64,000 bases of DNA from Pseudoalteromonas luteoviolacea S2607 (GTDB lineage Bacteria > Pseudomonadota > Gammaproteobacteria > Enterobacterales > Alteromonadaceae), in the NCBI RefSeq assembly GCF_001625575.1, contig NZ_AUXV01000002.1, forward strand, positions 124,001 to 188,000, in the 5' to 3' direction. The translations under genes and the position numbers were made by a program. How positions within the stretch are numbered: position 1 is the stretch's first letter; each line of letters starts with the position of its first letter. Positions 9,506 through 18,079 of the stretch are shown here, piece by piece. The notes beneath the pieces are model-generated. The model was not told the origin of the DNA, did not search any database, and worked only from the letters and a program-made list of their open reading frames with translations.

Positions 9506-9685
9506 CCCTAATCTAATCGAAACAGCCTGCCTTAGTCAAAGCAAAATTGATGAAACACGAAAAGAGTCGGTCAGATACTAACAGGGATTTTATTATTTTA
9601 TGGTATTTCAGGCAGGCAGCTGAGCATGCTCATGGCTGCGGCATAGCAACATTTTTTATGCCGCAGGTGGATTCAATGTAACGCG

Positions 9686-12373
9686 CTAATTCATCTGCAA
9701 GGTTAGGCTTGGGAAATCTGGAGCGGTGACGTCAACGATAAATCGTTTGAGCTGCTCGAAAGTTAGGGTGTTAAGGTTTTCTAATAACTGTTCTTGCATT
9801 GAAAAAGCGTGATCGTCATTACCTATCGCGACCCAGAAGCGCTGTGAGCGCAGCCGCAGATTTTTGTCTTTCTCCGCAATTTGTGATTTTAAACCTGACT
9901 TCATATCGTCCCACTGGGTTTGCTCAAGCTCATCAATATGCGTCACGAACTGTTGCATAAATTGATGATGATGCTCGACTAACTCGGCACTCGTAAATTT
10001 GGGAGATTGAATATAAAAGGCAATGCCTGCTCTGGTATTAAATGGCGCGTAGCCTGCACCTACTAAGTACCCGAGTTGTTTTTGTGTTCTTAGCTGTTCA
10101 AAATAATGCTGGCTCACTAACTGGTTAAATGCCATGATTTTTATTTTGTCCTCAACATTATTTGTAGGTGCTTGGATGTAGTGAACAAAAGCATGTTCAC
10201 TATTCTCTTTGCAATATGTTTCACATGCAGGCGTCTCAATCGTGTTTAGTGGCTTTTTCAAATCTTCTAATATTTCACTGGTAGCGAAATTACATAACAG
10301 TTGCTGCTGAATCGCTTTGGCATGCTTGAGCTGCCAGTTGCCGTGCAAGAATGCTTTTGCATGTATTGAGCTAAAAAATGCTGAGCGAAAAGCATTGAAT
10401 TCATTAAAGCAAACATTTTTTAATGCTTTTGCTAGTGCCTCCGGTGTTGGGTTCCACGGCATCAGTTTAGCGCCCAATATGCTGAACAGCTCACTCACAG
10501 GTTTATTCTTATTGTGGTTCTTCCAGTGTCTTATAAGTTGCTTTTTATATTCAGCGAACCGAGTTGCACTAATGGGTTGCTTTTGCAGCGCTTCTACCAG
10601 CTGCGTGACGAGTTTTAACTGACAAGAAGATAAGCCGGCGGTATGCAGTGTTAGCCCACCTTGATGGGATGTTAAGTGATAGCTGAGTCCTGCAAGCTCC
10701 GCAGAATAGAATTGTTCAGCCACACTATCCATGAATAGATCTGCGAAAAGCCGTGTAAGTGCCATTGCTTTATTGTCTGTAATGGATGTCTCGGAGTCTA
10801 ACTCTAAGTAAAAGTGGCCCTTAGTAACTCTGAAAGTAGCGTCTTGCTTAAACCAAAACTCAAACCCAGGTTTATCTTTTAACTGTGTTGGCGTCAGTGC
10901 TGTCGACTCAATTTCAAACAACTCATTATCGTCAGCCAAGTATGGATTTACATTTGGTAGCATCATCTCAGGCAGCGGTGAGCGGATGTTAGCTAGGGCA
11001 TGCAACCATTCAGTGCTGATATGTTCGACTTGATAGGGGGTATTATACCATTGAGCGATTTTATTGATTGTTTCTGTTTCGTGCGTAGCACTTGGGTGGA
11101 TCATGACTAAACGCATGTTGTGTGGTGATAAATATCCCAACAATTGCTCATGGAGTGCCTCATTGAAACCGGCCATACAGTAATCGCCATATAGCACGTT
11201 GTCGTTGTCGTAATGATGCATGTTGACGCTAACATTACTCACCCAATCAATGAGCTTATTAACTTCTTGATTGTCAAAAGCCAGTTCTAGCAACCGTTTT
11301 TTGTCTAAATAGAGTGCGGGCAGTGAAGCTTTTTTGTCTTTTATTAAGCAGATGTACTCAAATAGCATTTCTACAATATCTTCGTAAAACTCAATACCGG
11401 CATCTGTCAGAGCAAAGCTAACATTGAAATCCTTGAAGTTACTACCATTTACCCCGCCACCTGCCGACAAAGCGTTAATCCAGCCATTTTTTTTCAGGAT
11501 TGCGTATAACGAGCCGTCACCTTCATAACCTAAAAGGTGCGCGAGAAAGCTCAAGCTTTTATAGCGATATAATTCTTTGATATCAGGCATCGCAAAACTC
11601 ACTATCAGCTTTTGCAAATGCTTTCGGGGCTGAATATGAAGTAACAGCCCTAAGTCTTCTTTGCGATACATAGGCGCGCAAATAGGGGGCTTTTCCGTAC
11701 CTGAACCCACAATCGAGTTGAAGTGATTGTGAGCCAAGGTACTTAGCTCCTCGAGTGTTTGAGGTCCAGCCAAAACTAAAGTCATCCACTGGGCTTGGTA
11801 GTGTGCTGTGAAAAAATCTACAACCTCTTTACGAATATGCCCTTGTTTGTCACCAAGTGTATCGTGATTGCCAACCGAAAACTTTGTAAACGGATGAGCT
11901 GGGTTGACCGTTTCTTTGTGAACTTGAATGATTCTTCTGTTGTCGTCTTTTACTTTGAGGTTAAATTCTGAGTCAATGGCATTTCGCTCATCATTAAGTG
12001 CAGACTCTTCAAATAATGGGGCAATGAAAAAATCAGCAAAGCGCGGTAAGACTTTTGCGAATTTGTCTGCGCGAACATCAAAAAAATAACAGGTGTGTTC
12101 TGTGCCAGTCCATGCGTTGGAGTTGCCACCAAATTGGCTTACAATTTGGGAAAACTCGCCTCGGTTTGGGTATTGCTCTGTACCTAAAAACAACATATGC
12201 TCAATGAAGTGAGCCATACCTTGGCGATCTATAGGGTCGTCAAAATGACCTATATTTATGGCTAAAGAGGATGCAGACTTCTCACTGCTTGGATCATTGA
12301 CAAGAAGTACCTTAAGACCATTGTCCAGTGTCAGGTGCTTATATTGTTTATTATCATTGTTACTTAATTTCAA
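9686..12373 (-). CDS. M16 zinc peptidase, protease III (pitrilysin) type
   Basis: An 895-residue metallopeptidase of the insulinase/pitrilysin family that degrades small peptides inside a closed chamber. The zinc site HFIEH (inverted HxxEH, residues 55-59) is intact, with the expected distal glutamate in the DERNAIDSEF helix about 75 residues on. Further family marks: LAINIGHFDDP at the N-terminus, MAHFIEHMLFLGTEQYP, GGNSNAWTGTEHTCYFF, and the C-terminal LRTQKQLGYLVGAGY. Length fits the four-domain subfamily, though it is shorter than E. coli protease III (about 960). Unlike that enzyme it shows no signal peptide, so a cytosolic location is more likely. It is transcribed divergently from sixA. 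Confidence 0.9.
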   Translation of the reverse strand: MKLSNNDNKQYKHLTLDNGLKVLLVNDPSSEKSASSLAINIGHFDDPIDRQGMAHFIEHMLFLGTEQYPNRGEFSQIVSQFGGNSNAWTGTEHTCYFFDVRADKFAKVLPRFADFFIAPLFEESALNDERNAIDSEFNLKVKDDNRRIIQVHKETVNPAHPFTKFSVGNHDTLGDKQGHIRKEVVDFFTAHYQAQWMTLVLAGPQTLEELSTLAHNHFNSIVGSGTEKPPICAPMYRKEDLGLLLHIQPRKHLQKLIVSFAMPDIKELYRYKSLSFLAHLLGYEGDGSLYAILKKNGWINALSAGGGVNGSNFKDFNVSFALTDAGIEFYEDIVEMLFEYICLIKDKKASLPALYLDKKRLLELAFDNQEVNKLIDWVSNVSVNMHHYDNDNVLYGDYCMAGFNEALHEQLLGYLSPHNMRLVMIHPSATHETETINKIAQWYNTPYQVEHISTEWLHALANIRSPLPEMMLPNVNPYLADDNELFEIESTALTPTQLKDKPGFEFWFKQDATFRVTKGHFYLELDSETSITDNKAMALTRLFADLFMDSVAEQFYSAELAGLSYHLTSHQGGLTLHTAGLSSCQLKLVTQLVEALQKQPISATRFAEYKKQLIRHWKNHNKNKPVSELFSILGAKLMPWNPTPEALAKALKNVCFNEFNAFRSAFFSSIHAKAFLHGNWQLKHAKAIQQQLLCNFATSEILEDLKKPLNTIETPACETYCKENSEHAFVHYIQAPTNNVEDKIKIMAFNQLVSQHYFEQLRTQKQLGYLVGAGYAPFNTRAGIAFYIQSPKFTSAELVEHHHQFMQQFVTHIDELEQTQWDDMKSGLKSQIAEKDKNLRLRSQRFWVAIGNDDHAFSMQEQLLENLNTLTFEQLKRFIVDVTAPDFPSLTLQMN

Positions 12374-12520
12374 ATGTGCGCCGCCGATATATAAATAAGT
12401 GAGATAGTCTGTCGAATATGTAAATTACTAACGGTTATGAATCTTTTGTTTTAATATAGCGGACAAATAACTAGGTTTACTACTGATATAGATAAAAATT
12501 TCGATACTTTTCGGAGAGCT

Positions 12521-12988
12521 ATGAAAACCTTATTGATTATGCGACATGGTGAAGCAGGACCAATGCAAGCGGATGATGCTGCGCGATTGCTGACTGAAAA
12601 GGGTCACGCTCAGGCTTTTGAAATGGGCCAGTGGTTGCTGGAGACACATCAACCAGAAGCGTTACTCGTGAGTCCTTATACGCGAGCACAACAAACTGCA
12701 CTTGAAGTAAAACGAAGTAATCGTTTTATATTTGAAGAAACTTGTGCTGACATTGTCCCAAGTGGTAGTGCATCTTTTGCCGTGGATTATATAGAGACCT
12801 TAGTCAGTATGAATGAAGAGGTTGATTCTTGGCTGATAGTCGCGCATATGCCGATTGTAAGTTATATGGTAGATCAACTGGTGCCAGGTGAAATGCCTAT
12901 CTTTGCAACTGCCAGTATTGCAGTCGTGCAATATGATCCAGATACACATAAAGCTTCTTTTATTGGCTTACATTCGCCAACCATTTAG
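12521..12988 (+). CDS. sixA: Phosphohistidine phosphatase SixA
   Basis: A 155-residue cytosolic phosphatase of the histidine phosphatase (phosphoglycerate mutase-like) superfamily. SixA removes phosphate from phosphohistidine, notably on PtsN-arm phosphotransfer proteins or the ArcB Hpt domain in E. coli. The signature RHGEA is at the N-terminus with the catalytic His at residue 9. Other family marks are LLVSPYTRAQQTA and the second histidine in IVAHMPIVSYMV. Length equals E. coli SixA (161) closely. A Shine-Dalgarno (CGGAGAG) precedes the ATG. It is divergent from the M16 peptidase gene. Confidence 0.9.
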   Translation: MKTLLIMRHGEAGPMQADDAARLLTEKGHAQAFEMGQWLLETHQPEALLVSPYTRAQQTALEVKRSNRFIFEETCADIVPSGSASFAVDYIETLVSMNEEVDSWLIVAHMPIVSYMVDQLVPGEMPIFATASIAVVQYDPDTHKASFIGLHSPTI

Positions 12989-13215
12989 CCCCTATATTTA
13001 CTGAACGTCATTGATAGCATCAGTCAGGTGATGTGCACTGATGCGTCACTTCCATGGGGTGGTGTAATTGCTCGTGTTTTGAAAAACGATATGTTTTTTG
13101 AACCAATTCCAATTTCTGCACTCTATAACCTTGTGCAAAGCGCATAAGTTTTGAATATGCGGTCTAATGTCCTCTCTTAGTTGAACGGGCTTAGATAGAA
13201 TGCGCACGCTTTCAT

Positions 13216-13254
13216 GACACCGGTTACCATTTTGGGCGATTGTAACCGGTTATA
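13216..13254. promoter_or_regulatory. Pair of LacI-family operator-like palindromes
   Basis: Two ACCGGT-centred elements, with centres about 26 bp apart. The right one, TGTAACCGGTTATA (13241-13254), is a near-perfect palindrome. The left one (ACACCGGTTACC, centre 13221/13222) is weaker, and the segments ACCGGTTAC and GTAACCGGT make a perfect 9 bp inverted repeat. A central CG flanked by such arms is typical of LacI-family sugar regulators, which often control TonB receptors in Alteromonadales. No lacI gene is in the window, and the sites lie over 400 bp before the receptor start. Confidence 0.55.
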
Positions 13255-13499
13255 GTTACTTTTTTGCTAGGTTGTACATTTTGGTGCATAGCTTAGCTAT
13301 TTTTGAAACATCAACGAAATATTGATGTTTTGTTTAAAGAATAGGTAAAAAACTATTTCCTGACCATAATATTTATTTTTTTATAAGGACAAATGTCCGC
13401 TTTTTGTTGCTAAAAGTTGTAAAGTTTGACCTAACGTCGTCGAACGTTGTAAAAATGTGTGTAATTTATGTGTTTATTTGAAGCATTTTAAAATTTTGC

Positions 13500-13508
13500 T
13501 GCTATAAT
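13500..13508 (+). promoter_or_regulatory. Extended -10 promoter element of the TonB receptor
   Basis: TGCTATAAT is a perfect extended -10 (TGnTATAAT). A -35 match is poor (TTGAAG with a 19 bp spacer), as is common with extended -10 promoters. Transcription would start near 13515 and leave a leader of about 155 bases. Confidence 0.5.
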
Positions 13509-13669
13509 TACGCCCGTTGCGTTCAGCCTCGTTTTTCGCTTTGCACTCTCGAGTACGAGGTCCGCGTTGTTTGTCATTAACGCGCAAAATTGAACGCCAT
13601 AGCCAATGTGAAACGGCGCCCAAATTACCGTTGAACTCAAAGAGTGCATAAAAAAGGTCAAAAACCAAC

Positions 13670-15967
13670 ATGAAAGCAATGAAAAGATCTACGTTAGCAA
13701 CTTTGATCAATGCAACGTTGTTCTCTGCTGTGGCAGGTACTTCATTCACAACGCTTGCTGAAGAAGAGCAAGCAAAAAGTAATCAACTGGAAGTGATCCA
13801 AATCACAGCACGTAAGCGTGTTGAAAATGCACAAGAAGTGCCAGTTTCAGTGTCTGCATTACAAGGCGACAACCTTGACGCCTACAGTTCAGCTGGTATG
13901 GATATCCGCTTTATGAACGCTAAGATCCCGAGCTTATCGGTAGAATCTTCGTTTGGACGTACATTCCCGCGCTTTTATGTCCGCGGTCTTGGTAACACTG
14001 ACTTCGATCTAAATGCTTCACAGCCTGTTTCTTTGGTTGTTGACGAAGTTGTTCAAGAAAACCCTATTCTAAAAGGCTTCCCTGTTTTTGATATTGAGCG
14101 AATCGAAGTCCTTCGTGGTCCTCAGGGAACGTTATTCGGCCGTAATACACCAGCCGGTCTTGTTAAATTCGATTCTGTAAAACCAAGTCAAGAATTTGAT
14201 GGTTATGCATCTGTATCATACGGTAGCCGTGAGTCTGTTGACTTTGAAGGTGCCGTAGGCACAGGTCTGACTGATAGAATTTCTACGCGTGTATCTGTAT
14301 TGTGGCAAGAACAGCCAGACTACATCGATGTGCGTTCACCTGAAGGTGTAACCAATGAGTTCGCAAAAGATGACTCTTTAGGTGGTTACAGCGAAAAAGC
14401 AGCACGTATTCAATTTTTATATGAAGGTGATGACTTTACAGGTTTATTAAATTACCACGTTCGTGATTTAGACGGCCGTCCAATTCCTTTCCGTGCAAAC
14501 CTGATTGAGAAAGGGTCAAACAACATCAACCCAATTTATGATAATGATGTTGTTTATCACGATGCTGCATCTCGTGCGACACAGCAAGTGGAAACTCAAG
14601 GTCTAAGTTTAAAACTTGAGTGGGATCTAGCCGAACACACAGTAACATCGATCTCCGCTTGGGAAAGTGCAGAAATATACTCTCGTGCAGATGTCGATGG
14701 TGCATATGGTAATCAGTTTGCACCAGCTATGGCGCCTGGTTTCATTCCATTCTCATCTGAAACTGCTGATGGTCTTCCTGAGCATGATCAATATACACAA
14801 GAGTTACGCCTATCTAGTAACTACTCAGGAGACTTTAATTACCAAGTAGGTGTCTTCTTGTTTGAAGAAGAGATGACCATTGAGAGCTTCAGCTTTGATA
14901 CTGGTGTATTCGACGCAGCAGCGGGACAGTATGGTTTACAAAATGGTTACGCTGTTCAGAATCAAGATACTTCAGCTTGGGCGATATTTGGTTCATTTGA
15001 CTACACCGTTTCAGATAAGCTAGATGTGACTCTTGGTCTTCGTTACTCTGACGATGAAAAAGAGTTTTACGCGAAAAGAACGGATAATCCAACGCCTTTT
15101 AATGGTTCGCCAGACTTCTTAGAAGGCCGTGCAAACCCAAGTGATAGTCATGTAAGTTGGGATCTAAGTGCGACTTATAAACTAACTGATGACGTTAACT
15201 TGTTTGCCCGTTTAGCGAATGGCTTCCGTGCACCAAGTGTTCAAGGCCGTATTCTATTCGGTGACGAAGTGACAGTTGCTGAGTCAGAGACGACTAATTC
15301 AATCGAATTTGGTGTAAAGTCTGATGTATTAGATGGCCAAGGTCGTGTGAATGGTACAGTATTCTACTATCAAATGGATAATCAGCAATTAACTGCGGTT
15401 GGTGGTGGCGCAAACTTTAACCGTTTAGTCAATGCTGATAAAACGACAGGTTATGGCTTCGAACTAGATACTGAGTGGGTGTTAACGGATGAGCTAAACG
15501 CTACATTCAACCTAAGCTATAACAAAACTGAAATCGATGATCCAAGCCTAGCTATCCAAGGCTGTGCTCAGTGTACGATCACAAACTCCATAAATGAAGC
15601 TGGCCTTTATCAGTTGGATGGAAACAGCTTACCGCACGCTCCAGAGTGGATAGCAAACGCAACATTACGTTATACAAAAGAGCTGGAAAACGGTGACTTC
15701 TTTGTATACGCCGACACTTCATACCGTAGCAAGATTAACTTCTTCTTATATGAGTCAGTTGAGTTTGAAGGTGAAGCATTATTCGAAACGGGTGTAAGAG
15801 CAGGTTATGCTTGGGCATCTGGTGACAATGAATACGAAGCATCAGTATTTGTACGTAACTTGTTTGATGAGCAAGTGGTAATCGGTGGCGTAGATTTCAA
15901 CAACAATACAGGTATGTTGAATGAAGAGCGCTTTATCGGTGCTGAATTTAAGGTTCGCTTCTTCTAA
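13670..15967 (+). CDS. TonB-dependent outer-membrane receptor
   Basis: A 765-residue outer-membrane transporter that takes up a large substrate (siderophore, vitamin or, as the upstream operators suggest, a carbohydrate) using TonB energy. A signal peptide ends near ...FTTLAEE. A TonB box-like stretch (EVIQITARK) follows, then the plug domain (about residues 50-170, including RFYVRGLG and ERIEVLRGPQGTLFGRNTPAG, the classic plug motif), then the 22-strand barrel, ending in an aromatic residue (FKVRFF) as outer-membrane proteins do. Length is normal. The subfamily resembles the receptors found widely in Sphingomonadales and Alteromonadales. The gene stands alone and ends in a good terminator. 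Substrate cannot be read from the sequence. Confidence 0.92.
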   Translation: MKAMKRSTLATLINATLFSAVAGTSFTTLAEEEQAKSNQLEVIQITARKRVENAQEVPVSVSALQGDNLDAYSSAGMDIRFMNAKIPSLSVESSFGRTFPRFYVRGLGNTDFDLNASQPVSLVVDEVVQENPILKGFPVFDIERIEVLRGPQGTLFGRNTPAGLVKFDSVKPSQEFDGYASVSYGSRESVDFEGAVGTGLTDRISTRVSVLWQEQPDYIDVRSPEGVTNEFAKDDSLGGYSEKAARIQFLYEGDDFTGLLNYHVRDLDGRPIPFRANLIEKGSNNINPIYDNDVVYHDAASRATQQVETQGLSLKLEWDLAEHTVTSISAWESAEIYSRADVDGAYGNQFAPAMAPGFIPFSSETADGLPEHDQYTQELRLSSNYSGDFNYQVGVFLFEEEMTIESFSFDTGVFDAAAGQYGLQNGYAVQNQDTSAWAIFGSFDYTVSDKLDVTLGLRYSDDEKEFYAKRTDNPTPFNGSPDFLEGRANPSDSHVSWDLSATYKLTDDVNLFARLANGFRAPSVQGRILFGDEVTVAESETTNSIEFGVKSDVLDGQGRVNGTVFYYQMDNQQLTAVGGGANFNRLVNADKTTGYGFELDTEWVLTDELNATFNLSYNKTEIDDPSLAIQGCAQCTITNSINEAGLYQLDGNSLPHAPEWIANATLRYTKELENGDFFVYADTSYRSKINFFLYESVEFEGEALFETGVRAGYAWASGDNEYEASVFVRNLFDEQVVIGGVDFNNNTGMLNEERFIGAEFKVRFF

Positions 15968-15995
15968 TTAACTGAAGTGAAGCAAACCTTTATAA

Positions 15996-16030
15996 ACCCG
16001 TGTTATTGATAAAATAGCGCGGGTTTTTTA
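15996..16030 (+). terminator. Terminator of TonB receptor gene
   Basis: ACCCGTG and CGCGGGT pair (one G-U) around a 15-base loop, followed directly by a run of Ts. It lies about 30 bp after the stop codon. Confidence 0.75.
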
Positions 16031-16099
16031 TTTCTTTAATGCAACTGACCGAATTAGTTGGTACAGTCGCAGCGTAGTAATTAGTAAGAGGAGTTAAAC

Positions 16100-16399
16100 A
16101 TGTCTGGATTTTGGAACTATCGCGTGATTTATTGTGAAGGCAAAGACAACGAGTCAGCGCTATACCAAATTCATGAAGTTGAGTATAACATCAACGGAAA
16201 GGTAACGAATTGGTCAGAGACTGGCGCAGCTCCTTTTGGACATACCATCGAAGATTTACAAGCAGACGCTGACAGGTTGAAATCTGCTTTCGAAAAACCA
16301 GTATTAAAGGTGGTTAGAAAACAGCGTGGTTATGAGCTAGTCGAGGTCGAAACTGGTGAAGAAGCCTATGCTGAACCGCCAACAGCATTGAAAGGCTAA
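16100..16399 (+). CDS. Conserved hypothetical protein, 99 residues
   Basis: A small acidic protein without signal peptide or membrane segment. It starts MSGFWNYRVIYCEG and contains YQIHEVEYNINGKVTNWSE, a pattern I associate with a small family of uncharacterised gammaproteobacterial proteins; no function is known to me. A strong Shine-Dalgarno (AAGAGGAG) precedes the ATG. The HAD phosphatase gene begins about 25 bp downstream, so the two are probably cotranscribed. Confidence 0.75.
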   Translation: MSGFWNYRVIYCEGKDNESALYQIHEVEYNINGKVTNWSETGAAPFGHTIEDLQADADRLKSAFEKPVLKVVRKQRGYELVEVETGEEAYAEPPTALKG

Positions 16400-16424
16400 C
16401 GTTCATTTAGAAAAGGGAGTGTTT

Positions 16425-17078
16425 ATGAGTATACAGGCGTTACTATTTGATTTTGACGGTACATTAGTAGACTCAGAAACACTTCATTACCTGAGTTGGT
16501 GTGAGGTCCTAAAGCCATTTAAGGTATTTATTGACGAGTTGACTTTTTGTAATGAGTTTTCAGGTGTACCCACTGTGAAAACTGGGCACATATTACAGCA
16601 ACGGTATGATTTACCCAAAGCAGCACATACACTAGCTCATGAAAAGAATCTTCAGTTCATTGAGACTGCAAAAGTGCATAAACCAGTGTTAATGCCTCAT
16701 GCAAGAGACATTTTATCGCTCTGTGCAAAGAGGTTTAAGTTGGCGCTGGTGACAGGTAGCACGTCTGAAGAAGCGATCCCTGTATTATCACATTATGGCC
16801 TATTAGAGCTATTCGATTGTGTCATTTGCAAAGACGATGTAGAACATCCAAAACCCAATCCTGAGCCATATAAAAAGGCAATGCAACAGCTCGATATATC
16901 GCCAGAGCAAGCGATTGCATTAGAAGACTCCTTCACCGGACTAACGTCTGCTGTGGATGCTGGGGTTAATACCATTGTGATCCCTCATCAGCATTCAAAA
17001 CGGCAAGACTTTTCAAAAGCACAGTGGATTTGCAATAGTTTGGAAGTTGCTTATCAGGATGTAATAACAAACAGTTAG
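16425..17078 (+). CDS. HAD-superfamily phosphatase (beta-phosphoglucomutase-like)
   Basis: A 217-residue cytosolic haloacid-dehalogenase-like hydrolase of subfamily IA. Motif I is DFDGT with the nucleophile Asp9 and acid/base Asp11; motif II is VTGST; the conserved Lys lies in KDDVEHPKPNPEPY; motif IV is LEDSFTGLTSAVDAG. This pattern fits small-molecule phosphatases or beta-phosphoglucomutase/YieH-type enzymes, and the substrate is open. A GTG 6 bases upstream is possible, but AAGGGAG is correctly spaced only for this ATG. It follows the 99-residue gene closely. Confidence 0.85.
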   Translation: MSIQALLFDFDGTLVDSETLHYLSWCEVLKPFKVFIDELTFCNEFSGVPTVKTGHILQQRYDLPKAAHTLAHEKNLQFIETAKVHKPVLMPHARDILSLCAKRFKLALVTGSTSEEAIPVLSHYGLLELFDCVICKDDVEHPKPNPEPYKKAMQQLDISPEQAIALEDSFTGLTSAVDAGVNTIVIPHQHSKRQDFSKAQWICNSLEVAYQDVITNS

Positions 17079-17149
17079 CCTGTACAACTGAGCTAAAAGT
17101 GCTACTTTTTAAGTTGGATATACGTTTTTTATCTGCAAAGGACAGTAGC

Positions 17150-17992
17150 ATGAAACAACCTCTCTTCTGGCTTATGGCCCTATTTCTCGCTTTTTTAACG
17201 TTCCCCCTTTTAGCTCAAAATGCCCCGTCTGTTCAACTTGCTAAAGTTTACGAACAGCAACAGCCGGTCAATCATTACTTAGTTAGCGAAAAATATGATG
17301 GAGTAAGAGCTATTTGGGATGGCAAGCAACTTAAAACACGTAAAGGAAACGTTATACATGCACCGCATTGGTTCACGGCTATTTTGCCAAACCGTTGGTT
17401 AGATGGAGAGCTTTGGGCAGGGTATAACAACTTTGCGTTTGTGAGTAGCTTGATACGACGGAAAGTGCCCAACCATGAGAACTGGCAGCAAGTAAACTAC
17501 CTTATTTTTGATGCGCCAGCGCGTGAGCAGTCTTTTGAAATGCGATATCAAACGTACAAAAAATTGATTGATGAGCTGCCCACTATGCACGTTAAAGCCG
17601 TTGAGCAGTTTCACTTTAAAAATAAGTCAGAGCTAGACTCATTTTATCAGGACGTACTTGCGCGAGGTGGGGAGGGCGTGATGTTACATGAAAAACACGC
17701 TACGCATGTAAATGGTCGAACTGCGCAAATTCTAAAATATAAGCCAAAATTTGATGCCGAGGCAATAGTGATTGCACACATACCTGGGAAGGGTAAATAT
17801 AAAGGTATGATGGGGGCAATCAAAGTGCGTATGCCATCAGGGATCACATTTAATATCGGCACTGGGTTTAGTGATAAGCAGCGCGAAACGCCACCACCCA
17901 TTGGTAGTACAATTACTTTTCAATACCAAGGAAAAACCAAATATGGCAAACCCCGATTTGCCAGCTTTGTAAGAATAAGAGAGCAGTTGTAG
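17150..17992 (+). CDS. ATP-dependent DNA ligase with signal peptide (Lig E type)
   Basis: A 280-residue minimal ATP-dependent DNA ligase. An N-terminal hydrophobic signal (about residues 5-22, ending in LLAQ) predicts export to the periplasm, as known for Lig E of Haemophilus, Neisseria and related bacteria. Adenylation motif I is SEKYDGVRA with the catalytic Lys48. Further motifs: LDGELW (III), GGEGVMLH (IV) and LKYKPKFDAEA (V), followed by a short OB domain ending PRFASF. No extra DNA-binding domains are present, so it is the minimal form. The start is placed here rather than 51 bp upstream because the signal peptide begins at this ATG and AAGGACAG precedes it. A role with extracellular DNA or competence is proposed for the family, not proven. 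Confidence 0.88.
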   Translation: MKQPLFWLMALFLAFLTFPLLAQNAPSVQLAKVYEQQQPVNHYLVSEKYDGVRAIWDGKQLKTRKGNVIHAPHWFTAILPNRWLDGELWAGYNNFAFVSSLIRRKVPNHENWQQVNYLIFDAPAREQSFEMRYQTYKKLIDELPTMHVKAVEQFHFKNKSELDSFYQDVLARGGEGVMLHEKHATHVNGRTAQILKYKPKFDAEAIVIAHIPGKGKYKGMMGAIKVRMPSGITFNIGTGFSDKQRETPPPIGSTITFQYQGKTKYGKPRFASFVRIREQL

Positions 17993-18079
17993 AGTAGGGC
18001 GTTACCTCAATTTACCTTTAAATCAGGCGCTGGCTATGCTACATTTCGCGGCCTTTTTCTTTACAGTTGTGAGGTCACG

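Larger units (their letters stand above)
12989..13669. other. 681 bp regulatory region and leader of the TonB receptor
   Basis: No gene is supported. The region contains two LacI-type palindromes (13216-13254), an extended -10 promoter element near 13500-13508, and a leader with several complementary segments; each is listed separately. The remainder is AT-rich and featureless to the eye. Confidence 0.55.

Noticed and set aside
13474..13749. Leftward frame over the TonB receptor start
   Set aside because: It lies on the receptor leader and signal peptide, has no recognisable product, and conflicts with the promoter and receptor start.
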